This document shows positions 36,281 to 47,675 of a DNA stretch of 64,000 bases, piece by piece (positions within the stretch are counted from its first letter, which is position 1; each line of letters begins with the position of its first letter). Origin of the DNA: Metarhizium brunneum (taxonomy: Eukaryota; Ascomycota; Sordariomycetes; Hypocreales; Clavicipitaceae). Both the position numbers and the translations under genes were made by a program. Below the pieces are notes generated by a model. The model searched no databases. It saw only the letters and a list, made by a program, of their open reading frames with translations, and was not told where the DNA came from. The DNA lies in the NCBI RefSeq assembly GCF_013426205.1, contig NC_089426.1, positions 3,844,001-3,908,000 of the forward strand, written 5' to 3'.

Positions 36281-39200
36281 TCACCCTAGGGCTGCTAATC
36301 GCAAAAATGCAGCCTCACCCGACTCACCGCTCATTGCGTAGTTCGAAATGTCCTCCTTCGTATCATCGTCTTCATCATCCTGTTGTAGAGCTTTGTCACC
36401 GGTCGTCATGGCGTCAGACGACTGGACAGGATTATTTTCCTTCATATTAGTGGTCTGCCTACCAACAGTCTCTTGAGTTTTCTGCCCATCAGAAACAACC
36501 CTCTGCTTCGTGTCTTTATTTGTGTCAACTTGAGACGGCGTCTCAGCCGCTGCAACACTGCTGGTCTCAGACTGACTTTGCAGGTGTGAATGGCGGTTAA
36601 ACAGACAAGTCCGCCGAGCTGCGGCTAGAACGGATGCGCCTGGCTTGTACTTGTCACCCATGGCAAGCCGAATCATGACCCAGTGAAAAATCCACGGGAA
36701 ACTAATAAAAGGCACATTAGGTCTTGGCTCTTCGCCTGAGTCGGTCTCGGCTTGATGACCGACTGGTTCATCGTCGCCACCATTGCGTGCCTTGTTGACC
36801 TGTTCCTCAGTAACTTTATACATGGCAGCAACAAACTTGTCCAGCTGAGGCGCTTCGCTGCCTCCGGCGATATTGCAGCACTGTTCTCTGAACCGCTGCT
36901 TCACAACGTCGAATTCGAGACCCAGGTCTTCCTGTCTCTTGTAGTTGCTCGATATGCTGGTATTTGACATGACCCAGCCAGTGTACAGTTCATACTCGGT
37001 TTCGACATGGTACTGAACCATCAGCCGTCGTATGGCAGAATCGTACTGCGCCTTGATTTCTCTGGCTGCGGTAAGAGTGCTCATGTCGAATTCATATCTC
37101 TCCAGGATTCTCTTGTCGAATGGGTGCTCCCACTCGGGACGAAATTGGAACGTGTGCTTCACCACTTCGTCATATAAGGCCCCCAAGGCTTTCCTCGACC
37201 GATATGTCGACTTTTTCTCCATAAAATGCGGCCACCGTTCTGGTTGCATCTTGTGACCAAATTCTGCTGGTTCCCCGGTTTTCGCATAGTCTACGGCTTG
37301 AGAGTGCAACTCTGCTAGCCTCAAGCCTTTAATACAGAAGATTAGCAAGTACTAGTAGCTCACCGAAGAATGCGGACGAAGCCACTTACATATTTGTGAC
37401 TTTGGTCCATGCATGTCCGCAAATGCTAAATGTGCGACAGCAATCAGACCCAAATTGTCATTCTTCATGTAGTTGACGAAGAACTCGCGTAAATCATCAA
37501 CAGTGACGTCCCGGTCTAGTTGTAGGGGATTTGGGGCTTGGTAGTCCATGGGCTTGTGATTCCATTCCTTTGGAATAAGTCTGTCATCCCAAATAATAAA
37601 AAAATCATCGCCATCAAGGTCACCCCCAGATAGCATGGCCGGAACCGGCCGATCTCCCTTTGATGGGAAGACGATGACATCTTTCAAGTGTCGAAGCTTG
37701 GGGTTATTCACGGCCTGAACAACTCGAATATCTCCTGGGTGAAGCGACGGATTTCGTCCCACTATGCATTTCCCTTGTATAGTGTTGGTTTTACCCTCAT
37801 GACTTGGGTCCGTGAGCTGTAAGAAGATCTGAGGAAGTTTGTGTTCGTCGAGCTGATCGGAACTGCTTTCAGTCTCGATAGAATGACCTCGTAAGCTTCC
37901 ACTTTCGTCCACACATCCGAGGACAAAAGCGCTCTTCGGCACATGTATTCTCGTCTTTTCTTTTAAAAGGCGGAATGACCAGGATAGCCAGAGATGAAAA
38001 ATATTGAGAGTAAATGGCTCCCGGACGTTGTCTGTCATGAACCCAGCCTTCAAAAGTTCGGCAAGAACCAGCGAAGACTGGTTTTCATCCACAAACTTGG
38101 TGAGTAACTTGATGGCTTCCGAGGTATCTTTTGCTGCATTCTCATACCAGTTGATTTGTTCCTTTAAAAGCTCCATGAACATTTTCTTCGGCACCCCGAG
38201 ACTTTCCAATATTGTGATTGTTTGACGATTTAGAGTCGCAGTCGAACGAGCTGCGCAGCGTACAATCTCCAAGCCCTGGAAATCGGATTCAAACTTTTTT
38301 TGAGAATTCCTGATGTGGACTTCCATACCCTGGGCCTGTGGCCAAACTGCAAGAACCCCTTTACAGCCTCCCATACGGAATTGAAATGCTGTCGGTTTAT
38401 CAAATATATCCAAAGTCATTTCTTCTATTATGAGCTGGGAGAGAAACTTTGATATAAGTCCCACGCCATCGGTGAAGCATTGGTCATCACGCTGTATGTC
38501 GTCAATGTACTTGATATCAGGCTCCCATATGCCTTTAATATCCCGCGTCGTTGAAAAGCATTGGCCTATACGTGCTGCGTATTTGGCAACGCACTTGATG
38601 TGGTCAAATTGTCCCATCCATGCACGAATATCTTCGCAGGATAAATGGCCAGTGGGGCAGAAAAAGTATGCGCTGCTCTGTCTTAACTGCGAGCTCCCGA
38701 ATGCCAGGAATTCGTATTGTCGATCCCCAATGCGAATACCTTGAGATAAAGCTCTCTCGACGCGTTTCCAGATCTTGTCATTCTTATATTTGGTCTTCCC
38801 AAGCCGAACCAACTCGGACTCCTCGACGAATTGCACGCGTAGAAATCGATCCTGCAAGTGGCTGTACTTCCGAACGACTCGGTTGGATGTCTCCACGGTT
38901 GGAGAGTTGAAGCGGATGGTAGTCGGTGTTATAGACGCTTTGCGAACATAGGTGCAATAGTGCGGAATTCTTGCGGCAGGAACAAAGGCTGTAGCATCTT
39001 CCATACTGAAAAGCTTCATGGGATCAAATAGTATTTCATTCTGGTCCACAAGGTATTCGAGGCGGTGGGTTGCATCCATGGTTTGGAGGTTGTTGAGCTC
39101 TTGCAAGAAATCAATGCCGATTGCATATTCATTTAAAACGCCCCGGGATATGCACACCTCGAGCTGGTAGCGGACCTCAAAAGGCAAGTGTATCTTTTGA

Positions 39201-40309
39201 GGCATACTGAGCAGAGCAGAAGGCTGACTGGCGGTTACGGCCAGTGGATGCTCAAGATAATCCCACAAACTAGGGGCGTCGGTCTTGGTGTCAAAGACAC
39301 AGCCTGGACGGACCAAAACATTCAAGTCGTAGAAAGCGGCCTGGAGATGCAAATATGATGCCGAATTTTCTGCCTTTTCGGGGTCAAAAGATAGGCGGAA
39401 CGTCGTCCATCGCCCGATATCGATATAGTCGTCAAACTGTGCTTCATTGTGGATAGAAATTGGATGCGCATCATTGCTAGCAGGAGAAATATCTGTAGCC
39501 CGTTGCCAAGTATCGCTCAGACTCCATTTTTGAGGATTTCCTTGGAACGTATCCATAATATTGTCTACTTTCTCAAAATATTCTGGAGGGTAGGGCAGAG
39601 ATATGACCCAATGTCGTAGCTCGTTCTCGTTGTCGGCAGTAGACTCCAGGATTGTTTTAATATTGGAGATCTTAAATCTCACTTGACATTCCTTGGAACT
39701 TTTCCGATTATTGATGTGAGAAACGGTGGTGAACAATACGCTCATTATATTGCTTCTCACATTGAGTTCTAGAGGTATGCCTCCTGGTGAATTGACGGTT
39801 TTCATTACTCGCATCAAAGACGGGCTCAACATACTACCAAACCCAAGAGAGTTCAGCTTGAGTGTGATCTTGTCTGGGTATCTAGGACTTTTCAGTGTGT
39901 TAACCGGTGGCCGCTCGTCAAGAGACACCATGAGCCGGAGCCCATTTGGATACTGTCGAGTATCCGGATGGTCGACGCGGACGGGTCCTAGGTCCCAGAT
40001 ATTGAGCCGGGGGGGAGGCTCAAAACGAATCTTTGCAGACATGCTTCCATTGACAGACTTGGGGTCAAAGAGATCTATCCACAAAATGTTGCCTTCTGAT
40101 GCAAACCATCTCCAAATATACTCTGCGGAGATGTCGACGGGCAGATTGTTGACTCTGATGATTACATACGGTCTTGTGCACCATTCATGTTGGGAGTCCG
40201 AGGATGGAATCGAGGTAGTCCTCAGTTCTTGTATGCGACCTCCACTGCCTCTTCCGTGAGAAAGAGGATTCTGTTGCCGAGGTTCTGGCATTATTCGTTG
40301 CGGAGGCAT
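36281..40309 (-). CDS. RNA-dependent RNA polymerase, SAD-1/Rdp1-like
   Basis: A cellular RdRP that makes double-stranded RNA for small-RNA silencing, such as meiotic silencing by unpaired DNA in Neurospora (SAD-1) or heterochromatin silencing in fission yeast (Rdp1). Exons on the minus strand: 40309-37390 and 37326-36281, giving 1321 aa. An RRM-like stretch lies near the N-terminus (YVIIRVNNLPVDISAEYIW). The polymerase core has CFTDGVGLIS and the catalytic metal-binding DLDGD at residues 897-901 in MLSGGDLDGDDFFIIWD. The only intron (63 nt) splits the Cys codon after KSQI. The last 150 residues are low-complexity (Ser, Thr, Asp) and may hide one more intron at a GTGAGT near 36330. All catalytic residues I can see are intact. 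Confidence 0.93.
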
Positions 40310-42539
40310 GTTTAGAATGAGCGATCCGAGTCCCGATGCTTAAACGTGAACCAGTTGCTGAACTTATAAATAGAACAGATTTCGTGGAATTAGAGTGTGA
40401 ATTCTGATGCGTGGCAATGTGCCCGAGCTATTTGCTCTGGAAACCTAGGAGTCTTGGGTCGTTGAGATTGAAGAAACCTGCAGCTCGGTCAGTATGGCTT
40501 TTGCGAATTCGGCTAGTGTGCAGGAAGAACCGAATTGTGCCTGGCACCTTGGCATAATGCGCAAAGAATAGTTAGGGATCGTTCGGCCGCGTGATAATGG
40601 GAAGGCGCGATCTGCACCTCGGGTTGGTGTTTTTTCTGGAAGGAGATGTGGAGGTGCTCAAGCGAGGTTTGTTACTGCGACTCGTCGGGGTTTTAAACAG
40701 ACCAGCGCAGAAACTTGGTTGCCAGAGCCGCTTCTCCTTCTAGTGAGGAGTAAAGGTGGCAAAGTTAATGAGACGGGGAGAGAAGGCAAACGCATATTGT
40801 GCGTCGGACAGGCAGATGGTCCATGTGCAGCTGCGTGACTCACTTTTCGCTCACCTCGGCCGTGGAACTCCAGTATTTAACGAGCAGTAAGACACTCAGC
40901 ATAAAAAGAATTCACAGACTTATTGAAATTTGTTTGATTAGTTATTAACCAGATATCAATATGACCTACCGCACTGGTGGTGTACATCCCGTTGTGCAAT
41001 ACCATCTCCCGTTCTTAAAAGTACTCAGGTGGGACTCCAATACTAGGACATATGGCATGCTGAGGAGTACTTTGTCCAGTATAGAAGCTGTTTATGAACT
41101 ACAACTGTTAGCACTTATGGTAGGTGGCTATAGTATACTGGCCCTTTCAACAATTGCGCCATGGCACTAGATATGCGCCTTTGTTGCAAACCCTTGAGCA
41201 ACCTTTGCTCTCATCTACATTGTCCAGAAAAGAAGTACATCGCACGTGTATTGTGGCAGTTTGAATATTTTGGTAAATCGGCACATGATAATAAGGCAGG
41301 CTCAGGATTCAAACCGGGCGCCGTCTGAAGTCTATGTTATGGCTACTCCTGAGCCGTGGGAGACACAAGAGGAGTAGTTCCGTACGCTATGGGCGGCCTA
41401 GCAACGCTAACCCATGGGGTCTGATGGCATATAATCGTCAAACACTGCGTCTTGCATAATCGTCTGGAGGAGTAGTCTTATTCACCTTGTGAATGGCACG
41501 CTTGCCCGAATCCCTTTTTTTGAGACTCGCTTCTCCGTACACATTGAATAGGGGCAATCAACGTTGCGTTGGTCAGTAAATGTGGAGAATTTCCTTGTAA
41601 GCCGCTACAGCAATCTTTGCCAGCCATCATGTGCATCATGTCGCGTGGTGCAAACGGTTGCATTCCACGCTCTTTGATGATGCAGGCATTGACTGGGGAA
41701 ACACACGATGTCTGGTACGTACACATGCCCTGCGTCTGCCCAGAATGTGTGAGGGGGGGCCGTAACAGGACTAGCGCAGAACGGCACAGGGGAAATGACG
41801 TTGCCGACGGCATCAGTCCCGCCAGTCCCAGTCCGAAAAATTTCACGTCAAAGAGAAAGCAGGAGCAGCTTATCAAGGGAAACCCGCTAGAAGAGGAAAG
41901 GCCAGCGCACGGCACGCAGCACACAACTTTCACGAACCTTGCTAAGTGTCCTGTACCGGAGCATGTACCCGGTACTGCACTGCTGCACCCTTTCACACGC
42001 TTGAAATGGGTCATTTCACTTCAAAGAATACCTACCGGTACTGACACTCCATGCCACGCGACACGAACGGAACTCCGAAAAAAAAGAGAGAAGGCGCAAC
42101 CCTGTAGGTAACGAGCCGCCCTCCCTCGTCAAGTCCGTCAACTCTCGACGATCCCCGAGTTTCCCTTTCCCCCCTCTCAACACCAGCATCCCTTTCTGTT
42201 TCCGGTCTGCGTGTCTAGAGTTCATAGTTCTTCGAGCGCGGCTCTGATCAAAGGGCTGAGTGCCTCTGGCTTTGGCTGACTGCTGACCTGACTCTTCCCT
42301 TTCCTTCTTTAGCCTCTGCTTCTTGGTTGAGCCTGCGATTGTCTGAACCAAGTCGACATCTGGACGTCCCACACCCCTTTTGACTTGACACCACTTGTTA
42401 CGATCAACCCGCGACCACACACATACATAATATCTTGCGGCACGCCGGTTAGTTCTCTGTCAACTATCAGTCTCGCACGCGCACGCGCACGCTCTCTGAC
42501 AATTGTGTTTTCGGCAGTTGCCCTCGCACATCGCCCAAG
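40310..42539. other. intergenic between divergent RdRP and phosphotransferase genes
   Basis: Promoters of both neighbours lie here. Frames in 41478-42111 on both strands overlap each other, lack good starts and show no domain. A GCAC-rich microsatellite (CACGCGCACGCGCACGC region, 42473-42490) sits about 50 bp before the phosphotransferase ATG. Confidence 0.45.
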
Positions 42540-43980
42540 ATGGTCTACCTTCGACACAACCAGCTCCCGGCGCTCAAGGAGTACAAGTACTCTTCGGTTG
42601 ATCGGTCGCTCACGTCCAAGTACATCCTCAAGCCGTTCTACAATAATTTCGTCATCAAGCTGTTTCCCATGAGCATGGCCCCCAATTTAATCACTCTGAC
42701 TGGATTTGTGTTTGTGGTAATCAACGTCTTGACGCTCCTGTGGTATAATCCTACCCTCGACCAGGACTGTCCCGCTTGGGTGTATTTCAGCTGGGCTCTG
42801 GGTCTCTTCCTGTACCAGACTTTTGATGCCGTCGACGGTGCTCAGGCGTGAGTCCATACCCTGTGGTTCCCGGATAACCTGCTCCTTGTCGCATCTCAGC
42901 GTCAAAATCAGCCAAAACTGAAGAGGAGTTCGAGCCGATGGTGGACATTGACAACTAACGCGACCCGTAGACGCCGAACCAAGCAATCCGGTCCCCTCGG
43001 CGAGTTATTTGACCATGGTGTTGACGCTCTCAATACTAGTCTTGAGGTTCTCATTTTCGCTGCTTCTCAGAACATGGGCCAAGGCTGGAAGACGGTTGCG
43101 ACTCTCTTTGCTTGTACGTCCGCTCTCGCTCTTCCGTTGTTGATGCGCAGAGCTGGAAATGCCGATTGCTAACGTTTATTTTTGAATTGCAGCCCTCCTT
43201 ACTTTTTACGTTCAGACCTGGGACGAGTACCACACCAAGACACTCACACTCGGCATTGTCAACGGTCCAGTTGAAGGTGTCTTGATTCTGGTCGCCGTTT
43301 ACACCCTGACCGGTTTGCTCGGCGGAGCCCACATCTGGCAGCAGAGCATGCTCAAAGCCATTGGTATTCCCGAGACCTTGGGAACTCCCACGTTCATCTA
43401 CGAGCTCTCCTTCACCGAGTGGTACCTAGTCCAAGGCGCCATCGTGCTAGTCCTCAATACCGTCGAGTCTTCCTTCAACGTCATCCGAGCGCGACACGAA
43501 CGTGGTGACCGCTCCCGCGGGGCTCTTGTCGGCCTGTTACCTTTCTTCGGCGTTTGGACTCTGATAGTCACCTATCTGCACCTGCAGCCCAACATTTTGC
43601 ACCACCACCTCGTCCCCTTTGTACTTTTTGCCGGTATTGTCAATGCCTACAGTGTTGGGCGGATGATCACAGCCCACCTCGTCAAGCTTCCCTTCCCTTA
43701 CTGGAATGTCCTCAGCATCCCCCTAGCATGCGGTGTTATCGACTCTCTTGGTCCTGTTCTCGTCAAGCGATTCGGCATTGGTTGGCCTAGCGCCCTTGGA
43801 CACGACGAATACCAGGTTTCTTTCGTTTTTCTCATCCTTGGTATTGCTTTTGGTGTCTATGGCAGCTTCGTCGTCGATGTTATCGTGTCCATCTGTGACT
43901 ATCTCGACATTTGGTGCTTGACTATTAAGCACCCCTATGACGAGTTCGGCCCCAAGGCCAGCGGCGAGAAGATTCACTAA
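42540..43980 (+). CDS. CDP-alcohol phosphotransferase (ethanolamine/choline phosphotransferase)
   Basis: It catalyses the last Kennedy-pathway step, moving phosphocholine or phosphoethanolamine from its CDP ester to diacylglycerol, in ER or Golgi membranes. Exons: 42540-42847, 42971-43113 and 43193-43980, giving 412 aa. The CAPT motif DG-x2-AR-x8-G-x3-D-x3-D is complete: D99, G100, A103, R104, G113, D117 and D121, formed across the first splice junction. About seven to eight hydrophobic segments are visible. The N-terminal LKEYKYSSVDRSLTSKYILK is typical of yeast Cpt1/Ept1 relatives. Choline versus ethanolamine preference cannot be decided from sequence. Confidence 0.94.
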
Positions 43981-46386
43981 GGTGCCACTGTACTGAGATC
44001 AACTCTCCCAACCAACTTGGAAACCAAAAACTGGTGAGCGCTGTCATCAAGATGTGAAACGGTTGCGAAGAAATGCCTTTTTAATACGACAAAAAGACGA
44101 AAGAGCGGACAGATTTAGGGAGAGGCTACATGATGGTTTAGGACGCGTAAGAACGAAGGTCACGAGCACGAAAATATAAGCGACTGGGAAAACGTGCGGG
44201 GTTTACTACGCCAAGGAATTCGATAGTACGTCTCGTGCCGTCAGTACCGTTTTGTGAGATGGACATGGAAACTATGGCCTTGCCGTGGAAACGGAAAAAG
44301 AAGGAGGAGACCATGTGTTGCAATTTAGGGAACAGACATGTTATAGGAGTTAGGAGGCACGGAGTCCTTAGTTGTATTAGTTGCTTTTAGCTTTACATTG
44401 CGTGAATTCTCTGCATTGTATAATATTAATCCATATGATCCCGCTTAGGTTGGCCTTTCCGCTTTGTATTGCTAGTGCTCCGTACAAATCTGCAGACATA
44501 TTCGTTAATAGCGGTATACAGTTTGCATGGTAGACAGGGATTGCAGCGGCGCATGGCCACTTGAGTCCTGAGACGATCAAAATTGCTGATACTGGATAGG
44601 GAGATAAGTCCGAAGAGCTAAACACTCTAGGAATCGCGACGTCATGCTGGCGCGATGCTAAGTTGAAGTGAAGACAAGTAGCGTACATTGCCCAAACATC
44701 CAACGGGGTCAAGCTGACATGTCGGTCATTTTTTGCATTTTGCGTCGTCCAGGCAAAAAGCATAGAGCAGGGTACTCCTTCGATCGGAGCCCAGCTTGGT
44801 GTGTTTGATCTTCTATTTCCAACAGTCGCCTGACTGCTCGTGCTATCTCTCCATCTTCGCCGACTCGTGGCGGAGAGCAACCGCAGCCTGATCAGCGCTT
44901 TACCGTGCATGGCGTACACCGTGAACCCTGTCGAATCCCTTGTACAATGTCTGCGAGCCGGCTTTCCTACGCGCGCAGCGAGTTGTTTCTCCGTATGGTC
45001 ATAACTTTCTGCTGCCCCGAGTAGTAGCGCTCGCGGTCAGCAATGCACTGCATTACCATTCCGTCGTCAGGGGTACCTCTCAGGCACGGTTTAGAGTTTC
45101 GAGTTTCTAAGTACCTGTAGACTTGGCGTATAAGGCGTTCTAAGACGTCCCAGCGTTGGCATCAGGTAAGAGTCGTGGGATCTGAACGTCAACGGGGTCC
45201 CCAGTATTGGAATCGAATGCTACATGGTCGGTGCTCGGCCGCCGCTGGGCTCATATTATACGGCGAGTCAATAAACTCGACGTTGCCGTGAGATCTCAAG
45301 GCCAGGAATATGCCACCACTATTCATCATGGCGCAGGACGCAGGCGGCTTTCCCCTGCCTCTAGCCAAGACACCTAATCTCTCTTGTGATGCGGGTAGAC
45401 GGCTACATCGCCATGGGGAGTCCCTAGGTTTCTAGTGCCGTGACTTAGCGGCCGGGCTAGTCTAGAGTCAACGGTCCTAGTTTTATTTAGTGAAAATGAT
45501 TCCGTCTTGCCAAGATCCGAGCGAGTCATCACTTGAGCATGACTAAGAAGACTTCGTTTCGAAAACAAGGCTAAATGAAGACTGGCACGTCAAGGACAAG
45601 GACGTGTTGCAATGGCTGTAGTTACGACATAGGACGAGTTGAGTGGACGAGACTCAAATATCCCGGGAAAAGAATGGACTACAAAAGTACAGTCTTTATT
45701 TAAATATCGCTGTGATTATGTGTAGTGCACGGAAAAATTGAGTCAATTGAAGCTGAATAACAAAACGACGCCATTAATAAAATCAACAAAACTTTGCCCG
45801 CAGCTCAATCCTCCCCCTACGTCGGTCCAAATTTTCCACTCAAAAAAGAGACAATTATCCCGATCATAGCATACAGTCCAGGGAGTTCATTTGCTGGTAT
45901 AATGACACTGAACCTGGCGGTACATCAAGGCTCCCGTCAAGCCCCTGTCCAGAAGTCAACGCACAACAGAGCTGCTGATATGGTGCCGGTTACCAATGAC
46001 TGGAAAACAACAAACAATGGCCGGAGGCCATGTTTTATAGATGAGATCGGAAAGTGAATGCTGTGTTTACCAAGCTTGCGCCATCCATGATATCAAAAGC
46101 AGCCCAAAAGGTGGCAGCGTACCGCGCCGCATGCGCCGCCAAATACTGTTGGGTAGGGAAAAGTATGTATCATGTGTAGCCCCCCGGGCCCCAACCCAAA
46201 AGTGAAAGCCAGTCCGACGCCTTTTGTACCCAAAATGCCCCCTTAACCAAAACACCATGTTTTGAAGCCTTACGGCTCAGATATTATTTGACTTGCATCG
46301 CATCATGATAGACATGGCCCTTCATCGGACCAGTCCCAGAGGCAAGGCGTTGCATATGACGTCTTCAGCCCAAACCGGTTGAGCGA
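43981..46386. other. intergenic region without a supportable gene
   Basis: A 180-codon minus-strand frame at 44377-44919 shows no known domain and no clear gene context. The rest carries only short frames. Poly(A) regions of the phosphotransferase and bZIP genes fall at its ends. Confidence 0.4.
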
Positions 46387-47675
46387 CTATAAAAGGTCAT
46401 CGGAGCCACTTGCCACGCTTTGTTCCATAGCATAGACAATCGAGCGCTCCGAAAAGACAGGGCCTTGTCCGTCGCATAAGGCACACGATTTCAATCTTTC
46501 ACTGACATCACCAACATCGACCAGACCTCGTTTGTAGAGGTCATGATCGATGATAAAGTCCCAAGCTGCACCAGCAGCGAGCAAACGCTCCCCATCGTCA
46601 GAAGTGACAATACGGTGTGAGGGGGACTTGTTCTTGTGGTTTTGAAGAACGTTGGAGTAAAAGTCAGTAGGATTATACCTCATGGGGCCGGTTGTTGTTG
46701 GTTCGGGTGAGTGCGAAATATGATGTCCGTTGGTCACTGAAGACGTGGCTCTCAAGATCTCGTTTTCTGTTGAAACTTTTTGTAAATCCCGCTTGAGTCT
46801 CTCATTCTCGACCGACGCCTGCTGCTGCGCCGCTTCCATGTGTGCAAGTTTTGCTTCCAGATCCTTGACATGCTTCTCTTTCCGTTCACGGAACGCACGT
46901 TGTCTATCCATGGCCATGTTAAACATATTTGCTTCGGGTACGTGTATGAAAAATACGGCATTGAGCACTCACGCTGCACGGTTCTGCGCTTTGCGTCGCG
47001 ATTGGGCAGGTGTCAGGGAATCATCGTCGTCACTGCCCCCTCGAGTATGACTGTTGTCATCAGCGCCATCGGACCTGGCTCCCGACAAGGTGCTGTTGAG
47101 GGGGCCATTCGAGCTAGCAGCTTGATGAAGCTGTGAGATTGATTGCTGGCTTGTATATGTCGCAGGATTCGGAGGAGTTGGTGGACCAGGAAAGCCTGGA
47201 GTCTGGTGTTGAGAAGGGTTATGGAAGCCTTGGTTGTATTCGAAGCCTTGAAACTGGTCGGTATTGGGAATACCGTCGAAACCATCCTGCATTACACGAA
47301 TAACTGTTAGTGACGAAAGAATATTTGGGGTAATGGTACAATGATTTTGCATGCGGTGCAACTTTTTCAAGGAGGTGAGGGCAGGTGCACGCCGTGGTGG
47401 AAAGGAACTCGGTACAAAGCCGTCGGGTGCAAGTCCATCTGGAGTTGAGCCATGGTGGGGTGGGATGAAGAACAGGGAGAGAGCCAAGCGCGAGCATGGC
47501 ATGACTTTTTGCAGACACGGGGAATCATGAGAAGGGTACTGACTGCAGGAGAAGCGGTGTTGTAATCGTCGGAGCCCGCAGAGTGAGAGTTGGACGGCGT
47601 CAGTGGGGGAACGCTCATGAAGGACTGGTAGGGCTGGCCAGCCGTGAAGGGGAACGGTTGCGACGAGAAGTCCAT
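46387..47675 (-). CDS. bZIP transcription factor of the AP-1/Pap1 class
   Basis: A DNA-binding regulator; AP-1-like fungal factors act in oxidative-stress and drug responses, and close relatives include KapC-type proteins. Exons on the minus strand: 47675-47544, 47286-46973 and 46903-46387, giving 320 aa. The basic region has the Pap1-class signature N-x2-AQ-x2-FR: N146, A149, Q150, F153 and R154, formed across the second splice junction. A leucine-zipper-like coiled coil follows (LEAKLAHMEAAQQQASVENE). The N-terminus is Pro-, Ser- and Gln-rich. The C-terminal CALCDGQGPVF holds two cysteines, far fewer than the Yap1 redox domains. The first intron (257 nt) was placed by phase; a slightly different donor is possible. 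Confidence 0.88.

Noticed and set aside
41299..41355. tRNA-like fragment on the minus strand (ends GGCTCAG and CTGAGCC pair; TTTGAAT loop)
   Set aside because: The T stem does not pair, no D arm can be folded, and the total length is too short. At best it is a tRNA relic or a chance hairpin.
41569..42111. Overlapping long frames on both strands upstream of the phosphotransferase
   Set aside because: The plus-strand frame lacks an ATG start, both frames overlap each other, and neither shows protein-family features.
44377..44919. 180-codon minus-strand open frame
   Set aside because: No recognisable domain, no splice or promoter context and no supporting neighbour. An open frame of this length can occur by chance in 64 kb.
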